From the IMG/VR virus record IMGVR_UViG_3300020465_000027, positions 1-54,298 of that record: DNA of 54,298 nucleotides. One strand, 5' to 3'. Shown piece by piece: positions 53,680-54,298 of the stretch. Made by a program: the position numbers and the translations under genes. This DNA is from a virus. The number at the start of each line of letters is the position of its first letter. Position 1 is the stretch's first letter. The notes beneath the pieces were generated by a model that searched no databases, was not told the origin of the DNA, and worked only from the letters and a program-made list of their open reading frames with translations.

Positions 53680-53813
53680 CTGCCCTGACCTCTGTATCTT
53701 TTCTTTGCACCATTACGAGCTGTCGCAGAATACTTTGAATGTTTTCCAGTTCCCTGACGACTCTTCTTTGGTCTTGGTTCTTTAGTTTGATTTGAGTTGT
53801 TATAAAGTGCCAT
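53676..53813 (-). CDS. Very small basic protein, 45 aa
   Basis: Translation starts MALYNNSNQTKEPRPKKSRQ and ends with a strongly basic RNGAKKRYRGQGR. At least 12 Lys/Arg in 45 residues suggest nucleic-acid or acidic-protein binding. The KxYRGQG ending is familiar to me from small cyanophage proteins, but I cannot verify this here. It is coupled by ATGA to the 57-aa gene and begins 36 bases after the PAAR gene. No clear ribosome binding site; an AT-rich stretch precedes the start. Confidence 0.68.
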   Translation of the reverse strand: MALYNNSNQTKEPRPKKSRQGTGKHSKYSATARNGAKKRYRGQGR

Positions 53814-53848
53814 AATAAGTTTCAGTTAATAATATTATATCATAAAAT

Positions 53849-54169
53849 TCAACCACCTGCAAATACTTTCTTTGCATTACCTACCGTAATTGTACCACCA
53901 ATGTCAACAGAATCACCCACTCTCGCAATTGGTTCTCCATTTACGAAAACACTTGTAGATCCTGTGTTGACAACTTGACCAGGATGATTAATACACGGTG
54001 GAATTCCAGGTGGTGCATTATTGATAGTATGTACTGCTAAAGGATCACCCTGTGTTAACACACCAGTATTTCCAATTTTTACATTCGGACTACCACCTAA
54101 TACAGTAGTTACTGCATCACATCCATGACCTGTTGTGCATGCTGCACCTGTAATTCCTACTAATGCCAT
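53849..54169 (-). CDS. PAAR-repeat spike tip protein, 106 aa
   Basis: Full-length PAAR protein that would cap the central spike of the contractile tail, like T4 gp5.4. Features: MALVGITGAACTTGHGCDAV, VTTVLGGSPNVKIGNTGVLT, then PPCINHPGQVVNTGSTSVFVN and GEPIARVGDSVDIGGTITVG. Candidate metal ligands at the tip are Cys11, His15, Cys17, His47, Cys59 and His62. The ATG overlaps the upstream stop as TAATG. It lies just ahead of the small genes and oxygenase in the same direction as the baseplate genes, consistent with a baseplate/spike operon. Confidence 0.95.
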   Translation of the reverse strand: MALVGITGAACTTGHGCDAVTTVLGGSPNVKIGNTGVLTQGDPLAVHTINNAPPGIPPCINHPGQVVNTGSTSVFVNGEPIARVGDSVDIGGTITVGNAKKVFAGG

Positions 54170-54298
54170 TATCCTATATCCTCTGGTGATGGTATTCCCT
54201 TACTTTTGATAAATGTCATAGGAGGTTCTCCATGCGACATTTTATCTATATCATTATGTAATCTATCAAGTGTCTCAGATATCTTCTCGTGTTTCTCT
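54169..54298 (-). CDS. C-terminal end of an unidentified upstream gene (partial)
   Basis: Open frame on the minus strand running off the window edge; the visible 42 codons include EKHEKISETLDRLHNDIDKM and a tail SHGEPPMTFIKSKGIPSPED before IG and the TAA stop. The stop overlaps the PAAR start as TAATG. The helical start and Pro-rich tail are not diagnostic. By position it could be the tail lysozyme/hub protein (gp5-like) or another spike protein; this is a guess from gene order only. Confidence 0.7.
   Translation of the reverse strand, partial: EKHEKISETLDRLHNDIDKMSHGEPPMTFIKSKGIPSPEDIG

Noticed and set aside
716-53785. Many plus-strand open frames of 60-185 codons
   Set aside because: All lie antisense to well-supported minus-strand genes, lack ribosome sites and recognisable domains, and their composition (Ser/Pro/Val-rich or His/Thr-rich) is that expected from reading the repeat-rich genes backwards.
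53814-53848. Host-type promoter before the 45-aa gene (GATATAAT)
   Set aside because: A TATAAT-like element exists, but there is no properly spaced -35 box, and AT-rich DNA gives such matches by chance.
1-54298. tRNA genes, insertion sequences, attachment sites, defence or anti-defence operons
   Set aside because: I looked for cloverleaf-like stretches, transposase or integrase motifs and terminal inverted repeats and saw none; the space is almost fully occupied by structural genes.

Overview
The window is a late structural region of a low-GC, T4-like (myovirus) marine phage, most likely a cyanophage of Prochlorococcus or Synechococcus. Evidence: the baseplate order PAAR tip - gp25 - gp6 - giant protein in the gp7 slot - gp8, a DUF4815 giant protein after gp8, several chimeric fibre genes, T4-type late promoter boxes (TATAAATA / CTAAATA), and almost no non-coding DNA. 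I see no tRNA, integrase, insertion sequence, CRISPR array or photosynthesis gene. A pelagiphage or another marine T4-like host cannot be excluded from this window alone.

Every supported gene is on the minus strand, so transcription runs from the high-coordinate end to the low end. From 54298 downward: the tail of an unidentified gene; a PAAR spike tip; two very small genes; a 2OG-Fe(II) oxygenase and a SET-domain protein with touching ends; gp25 and gp6; a 2819-residue YHYH-domain protein in the gp7 position; gp8; a 2734-residue DUF4815 protein. Then comes a long adhesin and fibre region (31973 to 1308) of modular proteins: two fibres with QRQ/QRK-type N-terminal peptides, a tail-collar fibre followed by a probable tail assembly chaperone, two paralogous beta-helix fibres, a glycine-rich fibre ending in a fibrinogen-like domain, a 1482-residue repeat protein, an Mtd-N-type small protein, and a fibre beginning with five chitin-binding-like modules. 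Two unrecognised genes close the window at the low end.

The genes fit one program: build the baseplate wedge, spike tip and peripheral fibres. Six start/stop junctions are TAATG and one is ATGA, pointing to translational coupling. Late promoter boxes sit in the few short gaps, and several overlap the TAA stop codon of the preceding gene. One strong intrinsic terminator lies between the 480-residue and 1482-residue structural genes.

I found no clear previously undescribed enzyme system. The most interesting items are the coupled oxygenase/SET pair inside a baseplate operon, the fibrinogen-like domain behind a polyglycine region, shared N-terminal peptides and recurrent beta modules across fibres and gp8, and the repeat arrays. 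No stretch longer than 300 bases lacks a gene; the longest gap is the 86 bases holding the terminator.
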